A DNA stretch of 64,000 nucleotides from JAODBJ01 sp963782465 (GTDB taxonomy: Bacteria > Actinomycetota > Acidimicrobiia > IMCC26256 > PALSA-610). Position 1 is the stretch's first letter, and each line of letters starts with the position of its first letter. Positions 60,777-64,000 of the stretch are shown one piece after another. The notes beneath the pieces are model-generated. The model worked only from the letters and a program-made list of their open reading frames with translations. It made no database searches and was not told where the DNA came from. The stretch covers positions 372,001 to 436,000 of the forward strand of contig CAWAJR010000001.1 of the NCBI GenBank assembly GCA_963782465.1. The letters run 5' to 3'. The translations under genes and the position numbers were made by a program.

Positions 60777-61568
60777 TCAAGCGGGCACCGTCGAGCCGGT
60801 CTCGAGCAGCGTCTTCAATGCCGAGATGACGTGGGGCCAGCCGCCGCTGACCATCTCGACGACGTGGCTGCCCGGATCGAACTGGTCGTGGACGACCGTC
60901 AGGCGGCAGCGCTGGTCGTCGACCGGTTCGATCTCGAACGTCACGCGTGAGCGCCGTTCGCTCGCGATCTTGGCGTAGTCGTCGTCGCTGATCTCGACGG
61001 TTGCCGCCCATTCCGGCGTGAACGAATGCCACGTGTACGAAAGCCGACGGAACGGATCGCTTTCGAGCACGACTTGTTCGGGATCGGCCGTCGTCACGCC
61101 CTTGCGCGACCACGTCATGGTCGAGCCCACGTTCCAGTCGGTGTCGAAGGTGGTTTGCCAGTACTGCATCGTGAATTCGGGCTCGGTGAGCGCGCGCCAC
61201 AGTTGTTCCGGTGTCGTGGTGATGTAGCTCGTGTAGACGAACTCGGGTTTGTCCATGGTGGTGCCTTCCTCCAACGCCCGTTTCAGGTTCGCGAGCGCGT
61301 GCACGCGGTGGCGGTCGTATTGATTGATCCAACGTTCGGCGATGTCGTTGATCGGCGCGGCGTTGAGATAATGCAACTTCTCGCGGCCGCGCCGAACGGT
61401 GGTGACGACATTCGCTTCTTCCAAAATGGCGAGGTGTTTGCTGACTGATTGACGCGCCATGTCGAGTTCGGCGCACAACTCGCGCAACGTCTGACCGTTG
61501 CGTGTGTTCAAACTGTCGAGCAGCCGCCGCCGGCTCGGGTCGGCCAGCGCGCGGAACACGTCGTCCAT
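60777..61568 (-). CDS. ArsR-type regulator fused to SRPBCC domain
   Basis: 263 residues from ATG 61568. N-terminal winged helix (about 1-90): MDDVFRALADPSRRRLLDSL, ELDMARQSVSKHLAILEEANVVTTVRRGREKLHYLN. C-terminal SRPBCC/AHSA1 ligand-binding domain (about 105-255): DKPEFVYTSYITTTPEQLWRALTEPEFTMQYW, SMTWSRKGVTTADPEQVVLESDPFRRLSYTWH. A one-protein sensor that could bind a small lipophilic compound and control the operon, which also contains the SRPBCC gene eight bases upstream. The fused form is common in actinobacteria. Confidence 0.9.
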   Translation of the reverse strand: MDDVFRALADPSRRRLLDSLNTRNGQTLRELCAELDMARQSVSKHLAILEEANVVTTVRRGREKLHYLNAAPINDIAERWINQYDRHRVHALANLKRALEEGTTMDKPEFVYTSYITTTPEQLWRALTEPEFTMQYWQTTFDTDWNVGSTMTWSRKGVTTADPEQVVLESDPFRRLSYTWHSFTPEWAATVEISDDDYAKIASERRSRVTFEIEPVDDQRCRLTVVHDQFDPGSHVVEMVSGGWPHVISALKTLLETGSTVPA

Positions 61569-61576
61569 TGGCGGCA

Positions 61577-62023
61577 CTAGCGATCCGTCCGCGGCGCCGA
61601 CGGTTGCCCGGACACGTACGCGCCGAGGTTCTTCGTGTAGTAGTCCCAGCCGGCCGAGCACCGGTCCCAGCACTCGATCTGGGGCTGCAGGCCCTGGTGG
61701 GTGAACGCGACCCGCGTCGTGTCGCCGTCGTCGTGCAGGACGAAGGAGATCGTCGTGCCGATCCAGTCGGCGAACTGCGGGTCGAGCATCGAGATGCACG
61801 TCCACCGGACCGCCGAGCGCGTCGCTTCGTCGACGCGCATGACGGTGGCGTTCTCGCCGAAGTCGAAGGTGATCTCGCCGCCCGCTTCCGCGTTGCCGGT
61901 GGCACGGACCCACCAGCCGGTGAGGCCCTCGAGGGTGGTCAGCGCGGCGAAGACATCCTCGAGCGGTGCGGCGATCGGGATCTCGACGGCGTAGTCGTTG
62001 TCGTGGTTCAGCGTGAGGCTCAT
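61577..62023 (-). CDS. SRPBCC/AHSA1-family protein
   Basis: 148 residues from ATG 62023. START-like domain: YAVEIPIAAPLEDVFAALTTLEGLTGWWVRATG, VRWTCISMLDPQFADWIGTTISFVLHDDGDTTRVAFTHQGL, and the end WDYYTKNLGAYVSGQPS, as in AHSA1/DUF1801-type proteins. Binds a hydrophobic ligand. It forms an operon with the ArsR-SRPBCC regulator downstream and has a tandem repeat operator upstream. Confidence 0.86.
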   Translation of the reverse strand: MSLTLNHDNDYAVEIPIAAPLEDVFAALTTLEGLTGWWVRATGNAEAGGEITFDFGENATVMRVDEATRSAVRWTCISMLDPQFADWIGTTISFVLHDDGDTTRVAFTHQGLQPQIECWDRCSAGWDYYTKNLGAYVSGQPSAPRTDR

Positions 62024-62061
62024 TGGTCTGCTCCTGTCGGGTTGCCGGCTGCCCGAGATAT

Positions 62062-62105
62062 GCAGCCTTTCAGCTGCCTAACAATAAGCAGCCAACTGGC
62101 TGCCT
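62062..62105. promoter_or_regulatory. Tandem operator pair upstream of the SRPBCC gene
   Basis: Two copies of GCAGCC-N5-GCTGCCT at 62062-62079 and 62088-62105, 26 bases apart, i.e. two imperfect palindromes on the same face of the DNA. 39 bases upstream of the SRPBCC start; candidate ArsR-type regulator sites. Confidence 0.6.
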
Positions 62106-62178
62106 GTCAAGCGCCGATTGGTCCGACAGTTCGGGATGTCCCGCCAGGAGGCAGGCCGGTAAACTCCCGTGTTCCTTC

Positions 62179-62255
62179 GGGGGTGTAGCTCAGCCCGGTA
62201 GAGCGCTACGTTCGCAACGTAGAAGTCGTGGGTTCAAGTCCCATCACCTCCACCA
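62179..62255 (+). tRNA. tRNA-Ala (anticodon CGC)
   Basis: GGGGGTG pairs with CACCTCC, including the G3-U70 wobble that marks tRNA-Ala; anticodon stem CTACG/CGTAG encloses TTCGCAA (anticodon CGC); T loop GGTTCAAGTCC; CCA is encoded (62253-62255). An ORF reading through it (62023-62283) is a tRNA shadow. It borders the mobile-DNA remnants downstream. Confidence 0.96.
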
Positions 62256-62295
62256 TGGCGGTCTTACTAGAACCCCCGCGTGAAAGCGTGATGAC

Positions 62296-62333
62296 GCTCG
62301 CTGAAGTTCCTCGGTGTTGCTCGCCGAAATTCC
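62296..62333. repeat. Direct repeat at the end of the IS21-type relic
   Basis: GCTCGCTGAAGTTCC (62296-62310) and GCTCGCCGAAATTCC (62319-62333), 15 bases each with two differences; IS21 elements have such multiple terminal repeats. It lies next to the istB fragment. Confidence 0.55.
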
Positions 62334-62355
62334 CCACCTTGGTGGGATGGTCAGG

Positions 62356-62565
62356 CTAGTGATCACCTCCTCGGCTGGTGAGTTTGCGGTTGCGGGCTTG
62401 GTGCTCGCGCAGCCGGTAGCTGTCGCCGTCGATGTTGATCACGACGGAGCGGTGCAGGAGCCGGTCGAGCATCGCGGCGGCGACGGTGGTGTCGTCGAAG
62501 ATCTCGCCCCATTGGGACACGCCGCGGTTCGTGGTGAGGATGATCGGGCGGAGGTGATCTGCGAA
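62356..62565 (-). pseudogene. istB: IS21-family helper protein IstB, C-terminal fragment
   Basis: Minus-strand frame ending at the stop 62356-62358 reads LRPIILTTNRGVSQWGEIFDDTTVAAAMLDRLLHRSVVINIDGDSYRLREHQ, the typical end of the IstB ATPase (sensor regions and the closing SYRLRE). The N-terminal Walker motifs are missing; coding similarity ends at about 62565, where an ester-cyclase-like sequence begins. Not functional. Confidence 0.85.
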
Positions 62566-62879
62566 GACACGGTCGCCGTCGGCACGCTGAGCGACGGCAC
62601 CTGGTCGGGCGCTACAGCTACCTCGGCACCTTCACCCACCCGATCCTGGGCTTCACGCCGACCGGGAAGCCGACCGTCATGCGCAGCATCGACATCTGGC
62701 GGGTCCGCGACGGTCGCCTCGCCGAGCACTGGGACGAGCTGAACACCGCCGACTGGTTCGCCCAGCTCGAAGGGGCCGAACCCCAGCAGCGGACCGGCGC
62801 CGCCCAACCCCGCAACACCGCAGCGGACGGCGCACGGCAGGCCCACCTCCTCACCGCGGCTGTTCAGGACACGCCATGA
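62562..62879 (+). pseudogene. SnoaL-like/ester cyclase, 5'-truncated and frameshifted
   Basis: Reads EDTVAVGTLSDGTWSG then, in another frame, RYSYLGTFTHPILGFTPTGKPTVMRSIDIWRVRDGRLAEHWDELN, the C-terminal two thirds of the SnoaL-like fold (closing HWDELN). The N terminus is replaced by the IstB fragment. A frame change near 62606-62611 (GGTCGGGCGCT) is again one base short of TCGGGCCGC or similar. Its stop overlaps the DUF1772 start. Confidence 0.72.
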
Positions 62880-63349
62880 GTGCCCTCGCGTCCATCGTCG
62901 CGATCGCGGGCATTCTCGCAGTCGGCATCATCTACGGCACCGACACGTTCTGCGCGCTCGTGCAGCGCCCGGCGCTCACCATGCTCGACGACGCCACGCT
63001 GACAGCCGTCATGGGCCGAATCCACCAGTACGGCGACCGGCGCCTCCCTGTCCCTGGCGTGATCGGCATTCTCGCCGCCGCGGTCTCCACCACGGTCGCG
63101 ATCATCGGCGGATCTCTACCGGGCGCCGTCGCCGCCGGCATCGCGCTCGTCTCGATGCTCGCATGGCTCGCCCTCTACCGGCGCGTCGCCGCGCCGATCA
63201 ACCGAGCCCTCATTGCCGCGGCCATGGCCCATCAGACGCCCGACAACGCCCGCCGCCTCCAATCGCAATGGGACAGCATCATCACCGCCCGCGCCGTGCT
63301 GATGGCCGTCGCCGTCGCCGGCCTCGCGATCGGCGCGGCCGCGCGCTGA
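62876..63349 (+). CDS. DUF1772 membrane protein
   Basis: 157 residues, ATG overlaps the stop of the ester-cyclase fragment. Four predicted membrane helices; IVAIAGILAVGIIYGTDTFCALVQRPAL at the start is the DUF1772 (anthrone oxygenase-like) pattern. DUF1772 proteins often neighbour SnoaL-like or oxidoreductase genes. Function uncertain; it looks intact although the gene before it is broken. Confidence 0.75.
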   Translation: MSALASIVAIAGILAVGIIYGTDTFCALVQRPALTMLDDATLTAVMGRIHQYGDRRLPVPGVIGILAAAVSTTVAIIGGSLPGAVAAGIALVSMLAWLALYRRVAAPINRALIAAAMAHQTPDNARRLQSQWDSIITARAVLMAVAVAGLAIGAAAR

Positions 63350-63392
63350 CGACGGCGGCACCGGTCGCTCGTACCACTCATCCGCTGAGCGG

Positions 63393-63790
63393 TTAGGCGG
63401 CGTCGAAGAGACCATCGTCGCTGTCCGCAGGAAAGCGCTCGTAGATGGCGATGACGACGCCGGAAGGCGTTACGACGCTGTCGGTCAGGCGCAGTGACAT
63501 GTGCACCTTCTCCGGCAACAGCCGGCGTCCACTGCCAAGCACCAGCGCGACGGTCGCGTCCGCGTCGATCGACGACGCAACGAGATCGGCGAGCGATTCG
63601 CGGTTGTACTCGTCGACGACGTGCAGGATCTTTATCGTCCGGCCGGTCGAGGTGACATCGAACTGGTAGTCGAGCGCCCACACATGATCGGGATGTTCGG
63701 CATGCAGGCGATCGGCTGGCGTGGACGAGACCGGCCCGGAGCCGCTTGTGCCGCCTCGCCGGCACGCGACGGGCCGCACTGATCATCGCG
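63393..63790 (-). pseudogene. Transposase relic (IS3-type integrase core fragment)
   Basis: Minus-strand reading RRHKRLRAG then, in the next frame, PADRLHAEHPDHVWALDYQFDVTSTGRTIKILHVVDEYNRESLADLVASSIDADATVALV, the core of an IS3-family orfB (first catalytic Asp in LDYQFD, DEYNRE). After that the frame is a different sequence (LGSGRRLLPEKVHMSLRLTDSVV...) ending at 63393, so the element is truncated and fused to another gene's 3' end that I do not recognise. Terminal repeats are not visible. Confidence 0.72.
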
Positions 63791-63791
63791 G

Positions 63792-64000
63792 TCACTTCGG
63801 GCTTCGGAGGGATCGCCGCGCATCCTTCATGAGAAGTACGAGATGCAGCGGATCAGTCGGGCTCGCTTCCAGTTCGGGGACGAGGTGCAGGTAGAACGCG
63901 CGGGCGTCCTCGCTCTCGGCATGGATGAGGAGCCCGCGGCAGCCGATCTTCTCATCGAGCGCGATGAGTCGGAGGATGACGTCGGCGAAGAGTGCTGCGC
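63792..64000 (-). CDS. GNAT-family acetyltransferase, TA-toxin-like, 3' part (5' end outside window)
   Basis: 69 codons ending at TGA 63794-63792 reading VILRLIALDEKIGCRGLLIHAESEDARAFYLHLVPELEASPTDPLHLVLLMKDARRSL. The pattern GLLIHAESxxARxFYLHLxPEFExSPTDxLHLVLLMKD is the C terminus of TacT/AtaT-type GNAT toxins that acetylate aminoacyl-tRNA; the partner DUF1778-type antitoxin would lie before the window's right edge. The N-terminal acetyl-CoA site is not seen. Next to IS debris, as typical of TA modules. Confidence 0.75.
   Translation of the reverse strand, partial: AALFADVILRLIALDEKIGCRGLLIHAESEDARAFYLHLVPELEASPTDPLHLVLLMKDARRSLRSPK

Noticed and set aside
62023..62283. Open frame covering the tRNA-Ala
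   Set aside because: Translation of the tRNA itself (GVAQPGRALRSQRRSRG-type shadow).
1..64000. CRISPR array
   Set aside because: No regularly spaced direct repeats; the repeats found are dispersed palindromes.

Overview
The window is high-GC chromosomal DNA from an actinomycete. WhiB, DUF3263, a LytR_C protein, a GpgS, a WS/DGAT acyltransferase, a Tyr-type P-II protein and many GTG/TTG starts support Actinomycetota. The mix of genes (translin homologue, TreT-like plus OtsAB trehalose genes, no mycobacterial cell-wall genes) would suit Acidimicrobiia or a relative, but I cannot prove the class from sequence alone. Most of the window is core metabolism in short operons whose genes overlap by 1-4 bases; only the last ~1.7 kb looks accessory.

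Layout. 1-2.3 kb: cysS end, rlmB, tRNA-Thr, DUF3263, LytR_C protein. 2.3-8.9 kb: M20 amidohydrolase, then a compatible-solute block (otsB, otsA, TreT-like trehalose synthase, glycerate kinase, gpgS). 9-10.7 kb: SAM-I riboswitch, threonine-synthase-like gene and cysO-like sulfur carrier. 10.7-13.2 kb: DtxR-family repressor and groEL behind two CIRCE operators. 13.3-16.3 kb: two lipoproteins, coproheme decarboxylase, NIL protein. 16.3-22.3 kb: small genes and a 1646-aa PAS/GAF/GGDEF/EAL protein. 22.4-24 kb: amt-glnK. 24-35 kb: NUDIX, WS/DGAT, amidase, MBL hydrolase, M20 peptidase, PAC2, FAH, ClC channel, APH-like kinase. 35.3-45.3 kb: WhiB, LysR regulator, copper lipoprotein, YceI, a lipid/membrane operon, hydrolase plus ThDP enzyme, thioesterase. 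45.4-50.6 kb: tldD-pmbA and an ABC exporter. 50.6-56 kb: HAD, uppP, SAF protein, mtnP, CIRCE-controlled fmdB, plsY, galU. 56-60.8 kb: moeA/glp, moaA, moaC, a GlpR/SepX-like membrane protein and a translin homologue. 60.8-62.3 kb: ArsR-SRPBCC system and tRNA-Ala. 62.3-64 kb: IS21 and transposase relics, broken ester cyclase, DUF1772 gene, and the end of a GNAT toxin-like gene.

The most interesting points are: (i) the SAM riboswitch, threonine-synthase homologue and CysO carrier together, which look like a methionine/homocysteine route through O-phosphohomoserine; (ii) a Glp-GlpR-like cell-division module embedded in molybdenum-cofactor genes and followed by a translin; (iii) three families of intergenic palindromes, one of which supplies the stop codon and the last two Arg codons of three unrelated genes; (iv) a perfect CIRCE in front of an FmdB zinc-ribbon gene; (v) a lipoprotein joining paired-His copper motifs to a blue-copper domain.

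Caution on sequence quality: about ten genes, including essential ones such as groEL and rlmB, are split by one apparent indel each, and most of the one-base losses lie in or beside GGCC/GGGCCC. I treat these as probable consensus errors, give the gene as one feature, and state where the frame breaks.
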